From Methylophilus sp. 5 (GTDB lineage Bacteria; Pseudomonadota; Gammaproteobacteria; Burkholderiales; Methylophilaceae), in assembly GCF_000515275.1 (NCBI RefSeq), contig NZ_KI911560.1, forward strand, positions 1,240,001 through 1,304,000: a stretch of 64,000 bases of DNA, in the 5' to 3' direction. Below the pieces are notes generated by a model, which was not told where the DNA came from, ran no database searches, and saw only the letters and a list, made by a program, of their open reading frames with translations. Both the position numbers and the translations under genes were made by a program. This document shows, piece by piece, positions 33,177 through 44,176 of the stretch (the first letter of the stretch is position 1; the number at the start of each line of letters is the position of its first letter).

Positions 33177-34766
33177 ATGGCAAAAGAAGATAACAAAAAT
33201 ATCAAGGGTGATCACTTAGGTTTTGAGGCTGATCTTTTCAGAACAGCTGACAAGCTGCGCGGCAATATGGAGCCTTCTGATTACAAGCACGTTGCGCTTG
33301 GGTTGATCTTCCTTAAGTATATCTCCGATGCCTTTGAGGCTAAGTACAACGCTTTGTTAGCTGAGGATGCGCTGGCCGCGGAAGATAAAGACGAATACTT
33401 GGCAGACAATGTGTTTTGGGTGCCTAAAGAAGCGCGCTGGTCGCACTTGCAGGCTAACGCTAAGCAACCTAGCATCGGAACTCTCATTGATGATGCAATG
33501 CGCGCCATAGAGAAGGACAACGAGTCGCTCAAAGGAGTGCTCTCCAAAGACTATGCACGCCCTGCACTTAATAAAGTGATGCTAGGCGAGCTGATCGACT
33601 TGATCTCTGGTATTGCGCTCAATGAAGAAGGCGACCGTTCTAAAGACGTCCTTGGTCGGGTGTATGAGTATTTCCTTGGGCAATTCGCTGGCGCTGAGGG
33701 TAAACGGGGCGGCGAGTTCTATACTCCACGCTCGGTGGTGCGAGTACTGGTCGAGATGCTCGAACCATATTCCGGCCGTGTATATGACCCCTGTTGTGGC
33801 TCGGGCGGGATGTTTGTGCAGTCGGAAAAGTTTGTGCAAGAGCACGGCGGCCGCATTGGCGATATCGCGATTTACGGGCAGGAGTCAAACTACACTACCT
33901 GGCGACTGGCTAAGATGAACTTGGCCGTGCGCGGTATTGACTCCAAGATTTTTTGGAACAATGAAGGCAGCTTTCACAAAGACGAGTTTGCAGCCCATCG
34001 CGGTAGCGACGGCGCGCCGATGAAAGCTGATTACATTCTTGCCAATCCGCCATTCAATATCTCAGACTGGGGTGGCGACCGCCTGCGTGAAGATGTGCGC
34101 TGGAAATTCGGCGCACCGCCCGTGGGTAATGCTAACTACGCTTGGCTGCAGCATATTTATCACCACCTCGCGCCGTTTGGCACAGCAGGCGTTGTCCTGG
34201 CTAATGGCTCCATGAGTTCCAACACCTCTGGTGAGGGTGATATCCGCCGCGAAATGATAGAAAAAGACGTGGTGGATTGTATGGTTGCCCTCCCAGGTCA
34301 GCTTTTCTATTCAACGCAAATCCCTGCCTGTTTGTGGTTTCTGGCACGCGACAAATCCAATGGCCATTCTGGTAAAGCACATCTGCGTGACCGTCGCGGG
34401 CAGGTGCTATTTATTGACGCCCGTAAACTAGGTGTGCTGGTAGATCGTACCCGGCGTGAACTCACTGATGAAGAAGTGCAAAAGATCGCCAACACTTACC
34501 ACGCCTGGCGGGGTGAGAAAGATGCAGGGGAATATGCGGATGTAGCGGGCTTCTGCAAATCTGCTACGCTGGATGAGATTCGCAAACACGGCCATGTGCT
34601 AACACCAGGCCGCTATGTGGGTGCCGCTGAGCAAGCCGACGATGGCGAGCCCTTCGAGGAAAAAATGCTGCGCCTTTCAACGTTGTGGCGTGAGCAGCGC
34701 GCCAAAGCAGCCAAGATAGAAGGGTTGATTGATGCCAACCTGAAGAGGCTTGGATATGGCGAATGA
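33177..34766 (+). CDS. hsdM: Type I restriction-modification methyltransferase subunit HsdM
   Basis: 529-residue adenine-N6 methyltransferase subunit. An N-terminal helical HsdM_N domain ([38 protein letters not shown]) is followed by the SAM motif [10 protein letters not shown] at about 204-213 and the catalytic NPPF at 290-293. [17 protein letters not shown] is a family signature. The ribosome site before the ATG is weak (AAGAAATAGAAA). First gene of hsdM-hsdS-X-fic-hsdR. Confidence 0.97.
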   Translation: MAKEDNKNIKGDHLGFEADLFRTADKLRGNMEPSDYKHVALGLIFLKYISDAFEAKYNALLAEDALAAEDKDEYLADNVFWVPKEARWSHLQANAKQPSIGTLIDDAMRAIEKDNESLKGVLSKDYARPALNKVMLGELIDLISGIALNEEGDRSKDVLGRVYEYFLGQFAGAEGKRGGEFYTPRSVVRVLVEMLEPYSGRVYDPCCGSGGMFVQSEKFVQEHGGRIGDIAIYGQESNYTTWRLAKMNLAVRGIDSKIFWNNEGSFHKDEFAAHRGSDGAPMKADYILANPPFNISDWGGDRLREDVRWKFGAPPVGNANYAWLQHIYHHLAPFGTAGVVLANGSMSSNTSGEGDIRREMIEKDVVDCMVALPGQLFYSTQIPACLWFLARDKSNGHSGKAHLRDRRGQVLFIDARKLGVLVDRTRRELTDEEVQKIANTYHAWRGEKDAGEYADVAGFCKSATLDEIRKHGHVLTPGRYVGAAEQADDGEPFEEKMLRLSTLWREQRAKAAKIEGLIDANLKRLGYGE

Positions 34767-36138
34767 GTGGCAGGAGTTTCAACTCGGAAAAGTTTGCCTA
34801 AAGATTGGCAGTGGAGCGACTCCCCGTGGTGGTAAGGATGCTTATAGAGGCGGCGAAACAGCTCTAATACGTAGCCAAAACATTTATAACGACCGTTTTA
34901 CACCAGAAGGTTTGGCTTACATCGACGATTCCCAAGCGCATGAGTTGCGTAACGTCATAGTTGAGAAAAATGATGTGCTCCTAAATATTACTGGCGACTC
35001 AGTGGCTCGTTGTTGTCAGGTTAATCCAGATTTTTTGCCTGCACGCGTAAACCAGCATGTTGCAATAATCCGTACGCAGTCTGACGTGCTGGATTCGCGT
35101 TTTCTGCGGTATGTTCTCGTTAGTCCTTCCATGCAAGACCATTTACTGGCTCTTGCTTCCGCTGGCGCGACAAGAAATGCACTTACCAAGACGATGATCG
35201 AGACCTTGGATATTAAGGCTCCGCTCATTGACGAACAACGCGCTATCGCTCACATCCTTGGCACACTGGATGACAAAATCGAACTCAATCGCAAGCAGAA
35301 CGAAACGCTGGGCGCGATTGCCAACACCTTGTTTAAGGCGTGGTTTGTGGACTTTGAACCGGTGCGGGCCAAAATTGACGGCCGCTGGCAGCGAGGCCAA
35401 TCTCTGCCTGGCTTGCCCGCTCAACTTTACGACCTCTTCCCCGAACGGTTTGTTGAATCAGAGTTGGGGAAAATTCCGGAGGGGTGGGAATGCCTCCCGT
35501 TTGGGTCATTGCTGGACAGTACAATTGGTGGAGACTGGGGAAAGGATGCTCCAGATGATGACCACACTGAAGTTATTTCCATAATTCGAGGAACCGACTT
35601 TCCTGATGTGTCATCAGGTGGTATTGGAAATGTACCGACTCGATACACAACTGCAAAAAAGCTTGCCCCTCGTCGATTGCATGCTGGTGATATCGTTTTG
35701 GAAATTTCTGGAGGCAGTCCAACACAGCCAACAGGCCGTGCCATCTTTATTTCAGAAGCAACCCTTGAGCGATTTAGTAATGCCGTTGTATGCGCCAGCT
35801 TTTGCAGAAGATTTCATCCAAAGAGCGCAGAGCTAGGCGTGCTTGCCTTCATGCATTTACAGGACCTCTACGCTGCAGGCGGGACTTGGGAATATCAAAA
35901 CCAAAGTACCGGAATTGCAAACTTTCAGACTACACGCTTTCTCGAGTCTGAAATGGTTACCATACCATCAGCAGCATTGTTGGGTGTGTTCACAGCGCAA
36001 GTTCAGCCATTGCTAGAAAAGATGTCAAGCAATGAGAACCTTGGTTTGATTAATCTACGTGACAGCCTGCTACCTAAGTTAATCTCTGGAGAATTGCGAG
36101 TATCGGATGTTGAGCGTAGCTTGGAAGATTTAGCATGA
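34756..36138 (+). CDS. hsdS: Type I restriction-modification specificity subunit HsdS
   Basis: 460 residues with two target-recognition domains (about 1-185 and 215-425). These are separated by the conserved helix [42 protein letters not shown], with the distal conserved helix [16 protein letters not shown] at the C-terminus. It would set a bipartite recognition sequence for both methylation and cleavage. I chose the ATG at 34756 (11-bp overlap with hsdM, AGAGG upstream). Its stop overlaps the next start (ATGA). Confidence 0.95.
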   Translation: MANEWQEFQLGKVCLKIGSGATPRGGKDAYRGGETALIRSQNIYNDRFTPEGLAYIDDSQAHELRNVIVEKNDVLLNITGDSVARCCQVNPDFLPARVNQHVAIIRTQSDVLDSRFLRYVLVSPSMQDHLLALASAGATRNALTKTMIETLDIKAPLIDEQRAIAHILGTLDDKIELNRKQNETLGAIANTLFKAWFVDFEPVRAKIDGRWQRGQSLPGLPAQLYDLFPERFVESELGKIPEGWECLPFGSLLDSTIGGDWGKDAPDDDHTEVISIIRGTDFPDVSSGGIGNVPTRYTTAKKLAPRRLHAGDIVLEISGGSPTQPTGRAIFISEATLERFSNAVVCASFCRRFHPKSAELGVLAFMHLQDLYAAGGTWEYQNQSTGIANFQTTRFLESEMVTIPSAALLGVFTAQVQPLLEKMSSNENLGLINLRDSLLPKLISGELRVSDVERSLEDLA

Positions 36139-37127
36139 AAAGTCACTTTTCATTCGAAGAAAAAATGCGGCTTGCCAATGCAACTGCTGATGCTTTATAT
36201 GATGCCTTTGCTAATTTAAAGCTTTCAGAGCCCCAACTCATTGCCAATCTGGTTTCCGAATTTCCTAAGCACCTCAATGCAATCCGCCTTTCCGGAACAA
36301 CAAAAATAAAAGCGGGTGGTGTTTTCGTTCATGCACGACCTTTCGTTACTTGTAGTTCGTTTCCTAAGCCATCCCCTAAGTCAGTCGAAATTGGCGACCT
36401 TTTACTAATCCGAACTTTAGTTGTGAGTGGAAAGGTTGAAGAAAGGCGGGCCTTGCTTCTACAGGCAAAAAAAGCAGATCGCATTCCAGTAACACCTGAC
36501 AATCAGAATCAATGGCATCTCTATGAGCGATGGCCACGATTTACATATGCATCTAGGTCGGGCAGCTTAACTGGAAAATCGCGGTGTATCAAAGCGCCGG
36601 ATATGTATGATGCTGCAAAATATCTTCTGATAGGATCAGAGCACACATTACTCAATGGTCCCTACATGTATTGGCGGGATTGGCCACTCTATTTGATCGC
36701 GCATTGGCCAGAAGTTTTTATACATTACACAGCACAACCAACAAAACCGGAAATCAGTCGTTATAAAACCTTTGCTGATGAGCTTGTGGAGTTTCTGGTG
36801 GGTAATGCGGGCAAAGTCTTTGATACCCCAAAGCCAAGAACAAGAGGCTGGAATCAGGTTATCTATGATTTGCTAAACGAGACGGCCAAGGCAAAAACCA
36901 TTTTCATGGAGCGTGCTGTTGGAAGCAAAGCAAAATCTACGCGGGGTAGTGGAGTATTCTTCTGCAAATTCGCAAATCAAGCCGATTACTTGTTGGTTGC
37001 CGACACTGAGGATAGTGAGGGTGATAATTTCAATATACCGCCAGAAGTTCCGATTGAATGGAGCGAAGATGGTGATGGCGGCGGAATATCAATTCTTGAG
37101 TTTATTGTAGAGCAGGCAGAAGGCTGA
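36135..37127 (+). CDS. Putative RecB/Cas4-like nuclease encoded inside the type I RM operon
   Basis: 330-residue protein of no family I can name with certainty. Its start overlaps the hsdS stop by 4 bp, so it is co-translated with the RM genes. Residues 84-130 carry an arrangement like the PD-(D/E)xK RecB/Cas4 nucleases: Asp88 in IGDLLLI, Gln110-x-Lys112 in LLLQAKK (Q in place of E or D), and Gln126-x-x-x-Tyr130 in NQWHLY. The N-terminus is helical; the C-terminus has an acidic patch (DTEDSEGDNFN and WSEDGDGGG). A second, conserved-looking block follows (PDMYDAAKYLLIG). It may be an additional defence effector or a regulator of the RM complex. The function is inferred. Confidence 0.6.
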   Translation: MKSHFSFEEKMRLANATADALYDAFANLKLSEPQLIANLVSEFPKHLNAIRLSGTTKIKAGGVFVHARPFVTCSSFPKPSPKSVEIGDLLLIRTLVVSGKVEERRALLLQAKKADRIPVTPDNQNQWHLYERWPRFTYASRSGSLTGKSRCIKAPDMYDAAKYLLIGSEHTLLNGPYMYWRDWPLYLIAHWPEVFIHYTAQPTKPEISRYKTFADELVEFLVGNAGKVFDTPKPRTRGWNQVIYDLLNETAKAKTIFMERAVGSKAKSTRGSGVFFCKFANQADYLLVADTEDSEGDNFNIPPEVPIEWSEDGDGGGISILEFIVEQAEG

Positions 37128-37160
37128 TGCCATGGTGGCGGTAATCAGGTGATCCACAAA

Positions 37161-37227
37161 TGTTAAAAAACTTCTTTTTTTGAACATATTACAGTTATCA
37201 TGTTAAAAATATCTAATTTTATTAACA
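37161..37227. promoter_or_regulatory. Paired TGTTAA inverted repeats upstream of fic
   Basis: Two imperfect palindromes with TGTTAA-type half-sites, 37161-37186 (TGTTAAAAAA...TTTGAACA) and 37201-37227 (TGTTAAAAAT...TTATTAACA), centred about 40 bp apart. A further TGTTAAC overlaps the fic start codon at 37242-37248. They look like an operator for the winged helix at the Fic C-terminus. No separate promoter boxes were assigned. Confidence 0.6.
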
Positions 37228-37240
37228 CGATGAGCGAGTC

Positions 37241-38329
37241 ATGTTAACGCCGAGCTATATCATCCCCCCTTTGCCGCCTGTAGATGTGGATTTTGATGCG
37301 CCAGTGTTGCTGAAAGCATTGGCATTGGCTCATCGCCATTTGGCGGAATTGAAGGGTTGCGCCAAGAGTATCCCCAATCAAGGCATCCTGGTCAGCACGT
37401 TGACTTTGCAAGAGGCTAAGGCCAGCTCGGAAATTGAAAGCTATGTCACTACGCAGGATGAACTGTTTCAGGCGGATTTGCAGTTGGCAGCAGGGATATC
37501 AATAGCAGCTAAAGAAGTTTCGCGTTACCGTGAAGCCTTGATGTTGGGCTACGAGCAGATGCGTGAACAACAGGGGTTGTTGACCAATGGTTTGCTAATT
37601 AGCTTGTTTCAGATGCTGAAAAATAGCGCAGAGGAGTTTCGTCAAACCCCGGGTACGGTACTTAAAAACGACAAAACGGGTAAGACGGTGTTTGTACCAC
37701 CGCAAGACGCGGCGGAGATTTTGCAGCATATGCATGCGCTGGAGCACTTTATCAATACGGCTGAGGATGGGCTGGATGATTTGTTGAAGATGGCAGTGAT
37801 TCATCATCAGTTTGAGAGCATTCACCCATTTAGCGATGGCAACGGGCGTATTGGGCGGATAGTGAGTGTACTTTATCTGAGTAAAACGGGACTGCTAGAG
37901 GCGCCTGTACTTTATCTTTCGCGCTTTATCAATCAGCATAAGACGGATTATTACCGTCTGCTGCAGGCTGTGCGTGATCAAGGTGATTGGCAAGCATGGC
38001 TATTGTTTATGTTGCAGGCCGTGGCTGAAACGGCACAGACTACCGTGGTGCTGGTTGAGGGAATGCGTGAGTTGATGGCGGAAACCAAGCAGCGTTTACG
38101 GCAGGAGTTGCCCAAACTCTATTCTCAGGATTTGCTTAACAACTTGTTTCGGCACCCTTATACGCGCATTGAGTTTGTACAGCGTGACCTCGGCATTACT
38201 CGCCAGACAGCGGCTAAATATTTGAAGCAGCTCGCGGCCAAGGGCATCGTGCAGGAGTTTGCGCAAGGCAAGCATATGTATTTTATTAATACACCACTGG
38301 TGCGATTGCTCACTGAGGGGGAGCGCTAA
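37241..38329 (+). CDS. Fic-family protein (AMP transferase type) with C-terminal winged helix
   Basis: 362 residues. The Fic motif [12 protein letters not shown] starts with catalytic His195. An N-terminal inhibitory-helix-like SSEIES (62-67) has the S-x-x-x-E pattern of self-inhibited class II Fic proteins, with Ser where Gly or Asn is usual after Glu. The C-terminal 70 residues form a winged-helix domain ([42 protein letters not shown]). Fic enzymes transfer AMP to protein hydroxyls; the target here is unknown. It overlaps hsdR by 1 bp yet has its own repeat-containing upstream region, so it may control part of the RM operon. Confidence 0.92.
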   Translation: MLTPSYIIPPLPPVDVDFDAPVLLKALALAHRHLAELKGCAKSIPNQGILVSTLTLQEAKASSEIESYVTTQDELFQADLQLAAGISIAAKEVSRYREALMLGYEQMREQQGLLTNGLLISLFQMLKNSAEEFRQTPGTVLKNDKTGKTVFVPPQDAAEILQHMHALEHFINTAEDGLDDLLKMAVIHHQFESIHPFSDGNGRIGRIVSVLYLSKTGLLEAPVLYLSRFINQHKTDYYRLLQAVRDQGDWQAWLLFMLQAVAETAQTTVVLVEGMRELMAETKQRLRQELPKLYSQDLLNNLFRHPYTRIEFVQRDLGITRQTAAKYLKQLAAKGIVQEFAQGKHMYFINTPLVRLLTEGER

Positions 38330-41300
38330 TGGCATTTTTATCCGAAGCCCTAGTGGAGCAAGCACTACTGGATCAACTGCAGGCACTGGGTTACAACATT
38401 GCATGTGAAGAAGACATTGGCCCAGACGGCAAGCAGCCGGAGCGAGAAAGTCACAATGAGGTGATTCTCAAACAGCTGTTTGAGGATGCTGTATCAAGAC
38501 TGAACCCGAGTTTGCCAGCCGAGGCGCAACAAGATGCTTTGCGGCGAGTGATGCAATCTGAATTGCCATCGCTGCTTGAAGAAAACCGCCGCATTCACAA
38601 GCTGCTCACGGAAGGTGTAGACGTTGAGTACTACGCAAATGATGGCACGCTGACGGCGGGTAAAGTCACACTGATTGACTTTGAGCACCCAGAGCATAAC
38701 GATTGGCTAGTGGTGAGCCAGTTTGTAGTGATTAACGGCCAAAGCAATCGTCGGCCAGATGTGGTGATATTCGTAAATGGCTTGCCGTTAGGCGTAATAG
38801 AACTCAAGGCGCCGGGAAGTGCAGGGGCGCATCTATTGGGTGCATTCAACCAGCTGCAGACCTACAAGCAACAGATCCCCGCGTTGTTTAATACCAATGC
38901 ACTGCTGGTGACCTCAGATGGTATTGCGGCACGGGTTGGGTCACTATCAGCAGACCTTGAGCGCTTTATGCCTTGGCGCACCACCGACGGTACGGATGTT
39001 GCGCCTAAAGGTGCGCCAGAACTTTCGACATTGATTGAAGGCGTATTCGAGCAGCGCCGCTTGCTGGCTTTGCTACGCGATTTCACCGTGTTTGGTGAAA
39101 CGGGGTCTGGCTTGCTCAAAATCATTGCAGGCTACCATCAATTTCATGCAGTACGGCATGCGGTTGCTTCAACAATTCGAGCTTCAGCTTCTATACAAGG
39201 CGCAGCGCAAGATCCAGCGGATTATGGTTTGCCGAGTGTGAAGACACAGCGCCAAGGTGACAAACGTGCGGGGGTTATCTGGCATACGCAAGGGTCGGGC
39301 AAAAGCTTCTTGATGGCGTTTTATGCAGGGCAATTGGTGCGGCATCCGGCCATGGCAAATCCGACACTGGTAGTACTGACTGACCGCAATGATCTTGATG
39401 ACCAGCTATTTGCCACTTTTTCGATGTGCCGTGACCTGATCCGGCAGACGCCGATACAGGCCGAAAGCCGTGACGATTTGCAGAAGGTGTTAAACCGGGC
39501 CTCTGGCGGTGTTATTTTTACGACGTTGCAGAAGTTTGGCGAGGTGACAGAGCCGCTCACCACAAGACGCAACGTGGTCGTCATCGCGGATGAAGCGCAC
39601 CGAAGTCAGTATGGCTTTAAAGCCAAGGTGGACGCCAAGACCGGCGAAATTTCGTACGGCTTTGCCAAGTACATGCGCGACGCCTTGCCAAATGCATCAT
39701 TTATCGGTTTTACTGGCACGCCGATTGAAGCGGACGATGTGAACACACCATTAGTATTCGGTAATTACATCGATGTTTACGACATTAGCCGTGCGGTGGA
39801 AGACGGTGCCACAGTGCCGATCTACTACGAATCCCGGCTGGCGCGGATTGAGCTCGATGAGGAAGAGAAGCCAAAAATAGATGCTGAGGTGAAGTATCTC
39901 ACCGAAGAAGATTCCGAGGCCGACCAAGAGCGCTTAAAGAAAAAGGGGTCTACGATTGAAGCCCTGGTTGGCAGCGATAAAAGACTGGCATTGGTCGCCA
40001 AAGACATGGTTGCCCACTTTGAAGATCGGGTAGCTGCGTTAGATGGTAAGGCCATGGTGGTGTGTATGAGCCGCCGCATTTGCGTGAGGTTGTACGAAGA
40101 AATTATGAAACTACGCCCCGATTGGCATAGCGATGATGACAATGCAGGCGCAATCAAGATTGTAATGACAGGGGTGGCGAGCGATCCTAAGGAATGGCAA
40201 CAGCATATTGGCAATAAGGCTAGACGTGATTTATTGGCCAAGCGTGCACGCGATCCGCAAGACCCACTCAAGCTTGTGATCGTGCGGGATATGTGGCTCA
40301 CCGGTTTTGACGCACCTTGCATGCATACGATGTACGTGGATAAACCGATGCAAGGTCACGGCCTGATGCAGGCGATAGCGCGCGTGAACCGCGTGTTTCG
40401 AGACAAGCCAGCCGGTCTGATTGTGGACTACATCGGCATTGCGCAAAACTTGAAGTCTGCCCTACAACAGTATTCTAAAAATGATCAGGAAACCACTGGC
40501 ATTGATGAAGCTGAAGCCATTGCAGTGATGCTGGAGAAGTATGAAGTTGTGAGGGATATGTACCACGGCTACAACTATGCTTCTGCAATGAATGCCACAC
40601 CACAAGAACGTCTGGTGATGATGGCCGGGGCGATTGAGTGGATTCTCGACCTGCAGCAGAAGCTGGCCGCGAAAGAGAAAACTAATGAAGGCAAAAAAAA
40701 TGCTCATCGTCGATACCAGGATGCAGTACTAGCGTTGTCCAAGGCGTTTGCTTTGGCATCTGCCTCTGATGATGCGCGTGATATCCGAGAGGACGTTGGC
40801 TTCTTTCAGGCGATTCGAGCCGCGTTGGTGAAGAGCAGTACAGGCTCTGGAGTCACACAGCAGGAGCGCGAACTGGCAATTCAGCAGATTGTCAGTCGTG
40901 CCGTAGTTTCGACTGAGATTGTGGATATTCTTGCCGCCGCTGGTATTAAGAGCCCGGACATCTCGATTCTTTCTGATGAGTTTCTTGCTGAAGTGCAGCA
41001 GATGGAGCGTAAGAACCTTGCACTGGAAGCCTTGCGTAAGTTAATTAATGACGGCATTCGATCTCGTAGCAAAGCTAACGTGGTGCAAACCAAGGCATTT
41101 TCGGAACGCTTGGAAGATGCCGTGGCACGCTATCACGCCAATGCGATTACGACTGCCGAGGTGATACAAGAATTAATCCAACTAGCTCAGGATATTCGGT
41201 CAGCACGTCAGCGTGGCGAAGAGTCTGGACTATCTGATGAAGAAATTGCCTTCTATGATGCACTGGCAGAAAACAACAGTGCTTTAGAGGTGATGGGTGA

Positions 41301-41514
41301 CGATAAACTAAAACTGATCGCACACGAGTTGTTAGTAAGCCTTCGCGAAAATGTCACTGTGGACTGGGCACATCGGGATTCTGCTCGGGCCCGGATGCGT
41401 GTACTGGTAAAGCGTATTTTGCGTAAGTATGGTTATCCACCTGATTTGCAAGATGCTGCTGTGCAAACGGTGTTACAGCAAGCGGAAGCTTTGTCGTCAG
41501 GATGGAAGTTTTAG
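38329..41514 (+). CDS. hsdR: Type I restriction endonuclease subunit HsdR
   Basis: 1061-residue translocase/nuclease. The N-terminal nuclease domain shows Asp144 and Glu158-x-Lys160 ([19 protein letters not shown]). The SF2 motor has Walker A HTQGSGKS at about 319-326, DEAH at 421-424, and GFTGTPIE. The helicase C-domain has [26 protein letters not shown]. The C-terminal region binds the methylase core. All motifs are intact, so an active restriction system is expected. Confidence 0.97.
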   Translation: MAFLSEALVEQALLDQLQALGYNIACEEDIGPDGKQPERESHNEVILKQLFEDAVSRLNPSLPAEAQQDALRRVMQSELPSLLEENRRIHKLLTEGVDVEYYANDGTLTAGKVTLIDFEHPEHNDWLVVSQFVVINGQSNRRPDVVIFVNGLPLGVIELKAPGSAGAHLLGAFNQLQTYKQQIPALFNTNALLVTSDGIAARVGSLSADLERFMPWRTTDGTDVAPKGAPELSTLIEGVFEQRRLLALLRDFTVFGETGSGLLKIIAGYHQFHAVRHAVASTIRASASIQGAAQDPADYGLPSVKTQRQGDKRAGVIWHTQGSGKSFLMAFYAGQLVRHPAMANPTLVVLTDRNDLDDQLFATFSMCRDLIRQTPIQAESRDDLQKVLNRASGGVIFTTLQKFGEVTEPLTTRRNVVVIADEAHRSQYGFKAKVDAKTGEISYGFAKYMRDALPNASFIGFTGTPIEADDVNTPLVFGNYIDVYDISRAVEDGATVPIYYESRLARIELDEEEKPKIDAEVKYLTEEDSEADQERLKKKGSTIEALVGSDKRLALVAKDMVAHFEDRVAALDGKAMVVCMSRRICVRLYEEIMKLRPDWHSDDDNAGAIKIVMTGVASDPKEWQQHIGNKARRDLLAKRARDPQDPLKLVIVRDMWLTGFDAPCMHTMYVDKPMQGHGLMQAIARVNRVFRDKPAGLIVDYIGIAQNLKSALQQYSKNDQETTGIDEAEAIAVMLEKYEVVRDMYHGYNYASAMNATPQERLVMMAGAIEWILDLQQKLAAKEKTNEGKKNAHRRYQDAVLALSKAFALASASDDARDIREDVGFFQAIRAALVKSSTGSGVTQQERELAIQQIVSRAVVSTEIVDILAAAGIKSPDISILSDEFLAEVQQMERKNLALEALRKLINDGIRSRSKANVVQTKAFSERLEDAVARYHANAITTAEVIQELIQLAQDIRSARQRGEESGLSDEEIAFYDALAENNSALEVMGDDKLKLIAHELLVSLRENVTVDWAHRDSARARMRVLVKRILRKYGYPPDLQDAAVQTVLQQAEALSSGWKF

Positions 41515-41586
41515 TCACAAGAATCACTAACTTCCACTCATCTAGATATCATCAAAAGATTGTGCGGTTGTCTCAGTGCCTTAGGT

Positions 41587-41611
41587 AACTGTCAAGGAAT
41601 TCTTGACAGTT
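41587..41611. repeat. 10-bp inverted repeat between hsdR and thioredoxin gene
   Basis: AACTGTCAAG-GAATT-CTTGACAGTT, perfect arms with a 5-nt loop. No T-run follows on either strand, so an operator or RNA hairpin upstream of the thioredoxin gene is as likely as a terminator. Confidence 0.7.
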
Positions 41612-41639
41612 CAAAGGGAGAAAGAATTAGAAATAAGCT

Positions 41640-41951
41640 ATGGAAAACCTGGAGCCTACGCGCGAAGAAGTAAATGCCCTCAAAGGCGCCACCGTGCTGG
41701 AATTTGGTGCTAGTTGGTGCGGCTACTGTAAGGCTGCGCAAGAAACGATTACTTCTGAGCTCAGCCATTTTCCACATATCCGCCACATTAAAATTGAAGA
41801 TGGCAAAGGCCGCAGGCTGGGGCGGTCGTTCCACGTGAAACTATGGCCTACGCTGATTTTGATAAAAGATGGCGTTGAGCTTAAGCGCTTGGTGAGGGAG
41901 ATTGACGCGGCTGAGTTGAGGTCTGGGCTAGCGTTGATTGCAGCTGACTAA
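41640..41951 (+). CDS. Thioredoxin-family protein
   Basis: 103 residues, single thioredoxin fold without a signal peptide, so cytoplasmic. The active site is WCGYC (residues 27-31) instead of the usual WCGPC, and the cis-proline loop reads KLWPTLILIKDG. The central Tyr should alter redox potential. Could be a general thiol reductase or a dedicated reductant. Its convergent neighbour is a GGDEF-EAL gene. Confidence 0.88.
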   Translation: MENLEPTREEVNALKGATVLEFGASWCGYCKAAQETITSELSHFPHIRHIKIEDGKGRRLGRSFHVKLWPTLILIKDGVELKRLVREIDAAELRSGLALIAAD

Positions 41952-41973
41952 GCGTCCAAATAGAATTACTGTT

Positions 41974-44031
41974 TTAAACAGCAGCTTTCCACGAAGCTTG
42001 CATATCAATCTCATCAAATGGTTTGGGTTTACTAAACAAATAGCCCTGCACCACGTTGCAGTCGCAATCGAGTAAATACTTGGCTTGTTCCGCTGTTTCC
42101 ACCCCTTCTGCCACAAGTTCTTTTTTCAAACTTTTCGCCATTGAAATAATCGCCTGCACAATCAGCCGGTGGTCGTTATCGTCGGCAATACCTTGAACAA
42201 ATGATTGATCAATTTTAATTTCACTCACCGGAAATTTATTTAAATAGCTGAGCGCGGAATAGCCAGTGCCAAAGTCATCGAGGGAGATTCTAAAGCCCAT
42301 TTTATCGAGGGATTTTAGGGTTTTGGTGATGTGGATGCTGTCACTTAACAGCAGGCTTTCGGTAATTTCTAGTGTGATCCATGCCGGGTTACATTTGGTT
42401 TTTTTGAGTAAATGGTTGATGGAGTTTAAGAGGTTGTTATGGATAAATTGCCGGCTCGATAAATTGATGGCCACGGTGATGGGGTCTGCCCGGTCGGCAT
42501 TCCATCTAACGGCATCTTTAAATGCGGTGAGCATGACCCATTCCCCAATCTCAATAATGAGTCCTGAGTCTTCGGCAATGCCGATAAATTTATCGGGCGG
42601 AATCATTTCGCAGTGATTGCGATGCCATCTTATCAGCGCTTCTACGCCAACAATATGATGAGTTTCTAAATTCACTTGCGGCTGATAGTGCAGTAAAAAC
42701 TCATCGTTTTGCAGGGCTCTACGTAATGATTGTTCAATGTCTATGCGTTCGATGGTGGTTTGCGATAAATCAGCTGAGTAAAACTGGTAGTTATTTCGGC
42801 CTTGTTTTTTGGCCTTATACATGGCGATATCTGAATACTTCACAATATCGCTCACATCGCTGCTGTGGTCAGGGCAAATGACGATTCCTATGCTGGCCGA
42901 TATAAAAAGCTCTGTGCCCTGAATCAAAATGGGTTGCCTGATAGAGTCGAGCACTTTTTTGGCGACTATCCCCGCATTTTTAGAGTCTTTGACCTCCGAC
43001 AGCACGATGGCAAACTCGTCGCCGCCCAAGCGGGCAACGGTATCTGTGGGCCGCACAGACCGCTCAATGCGCCTGGCCATTTCGTAGAGCAGCAAGTCAC
43101 CTTCTGCGTGGCCGAGTAAGTCATTGACGGCTTTAAAACCATCTAAATCAAGCATTAAAAACGCAAATGCAGCGTCTGACGGCCGTGTTTTCTTGATGCA
43201 TGCATCCAATACGTCAAGTAATGAAATACGATTGGGCAGTTTGGTGATTGAGTCAACATAGGCCAGATGATGGATGCGGTCCAGGTTTTCATAAGACTGC
43301 GTCATATCTTGGCCAATGGCGATGACGGTTTGCACTTCGTGGATGGCATTAAATTCTGGCGTTAACACCGTGTGCATGATTTTTTGCTTGCCATTTTTTG
43401 TGGTCAGTTTAAAAGCGACATGTTGATTCTCGCCGCTTTGAAACACCTCTTGAATACTATGCTCAAGCGCGATGGCTGATGCGCCGCCGGGATATTGTGA
43501 CGGTGTTTTGCCGATCAGGCTGCTGGCGTCCACTTCGTAAAACAGTGAATTGGCATTGTTGAGAAAGATGCGCTGGCAGGCGCGGTTGTATTTGGCGATG
43601 CAGTTAGAAGAGTTTTCTACGATGGATTTGTATTCGTTTTCTCTCAGGATATTCTCGGTGACATCCCTGGCGTAACCGAGGGAACCGACCACTTCGCCAT
43701 CGACAATCACAGAGGATTTGTAAGATTCTATCCAGTAATATTCACCTTCAGCGTTTTTAATCGGCACAGTCACTGCACTCGGTGCGGTATTCTGCATGGC
43801 CCATTGATCGCCATCGACATACTCTTGCGCGAGAGCAGGCGGAAAAAAATCAAAGTCTGTTTTACCAATCAGCTCAGCACTGGAGGTGACGCCCACCATG
43901 TTGGCATAGGCCGTATTCGCCACCAATATCCGGCTATTCGCATCCTTAAGCCAGACCATAAATGGAAAGTTATCAATAAGTGTCTGAATATATTGATTAC
44001 TCTCAATATTTTGATTTTTAATATTTTTCAT
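41974..44031 (-). CDS. PAS-PAS-GGDEF-EAL cyclic-di-GMP signalling protein
   Basis: 685 residues. Two N-terminal PAS-like sensors (first around FPFMVWLKDANSRILVANTAYANMVGV, with a PAC-type tail YWIESYKSSVIVDGEVVGSLGYARDVTE) precede a GGDEF domain (ARLGGDEFAIVLSEVK) and an EAL domain (EALIRW; VAINLSSRQF; DDFGTGYSALSYL; KIDQSFVQG). Both catalytic signatures are intact, so it could make or hydrolyse cyclic-di-GMP. No membrane helices are seen. I used the ATG at 44031; a TTG at 44079 is in frame. Confidence 0.92.
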   Translation of the reverse strand: MKNIKNQNIESNQYIQTLIDNFPFMVWLKDANSRILVANTAYANMVGVTSSAELIGKTDFDFFPPALAQEYVDGDQWAMQNTAPSAVTVPIKNAEGEYYWIESYKSSVIVDGEVVGSLGYARDVTENILRENEYKSIVENSSNCIAKYNRACQRIFLNNANSLFYEVDASSLIGKTPSQYPGGASAIALEHSIQEVFQSGENQHVAFKLTTKNGKQKIMHTVLTPEFNAIHEVQTVIAIGQDMTQSYENLDRIHHLAYVDSITKLPNRISLLDVLDACIKKTRPSDAAFAFLMLDLDGFKAVNDLLGHAEGDLLLYEMARRIERSVRPTDTVARLGGDEFAIVLSEVKDSKNAGIVAKKVLDSIRQPILIQGTELFISASIGIVICPDHSSDVSDIVKYSDIAMYKAKKQGRNNYQFYSADLSQTTIERIDIEQSLRRALQNDEFLLHYQPQVNLETHHIVGVEALIRWHRNHCEMIPPDKFIGIAEDSGLIIEIGEWVMLTAFKDAVRWNADRADPITVAINLSSRQFIHNNLLNSINHLLKKTKCNPAWITLEITESLLLSDSIHITKTLKSLDKMGFRISLDDFGTGYSALSYLNKFPVSEIKIDQSFVQGIADDNDHRLIVQAIISMAKSLKKELVAEGVETAEQAKYLLDCDCNVVQGYLFSKPKPFDEIDMQASWKAAV

Positions 44032-44176
44032 AAAATGAACGAATATTTCTAATATTGATTTATCTGCATCTTCCCACAATAAGTTAAGCCGGCGCTAATA
44101 CACTGTTTTCGGTCATATTTAAATTTTCTTAAATATCAATATGTTGGTCATCAATGTATTTTATTGAGGGCAATCG

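Noticed and set aside
41827..41842. parS-like sequence inside the thioredoxin gene (CGTTCCACGTGAAACT)
   Set aside because: Three mismatches to the 16-bp consensus, including the inner arm; chance similarity is likely.
44115..44136. ATATTTAA/TTAAATAT inverted repeat before the GGDEF-EAL gene
   Set aside because: All A/T in an A/T-rich gap; likely chance and too weak for a terminator.
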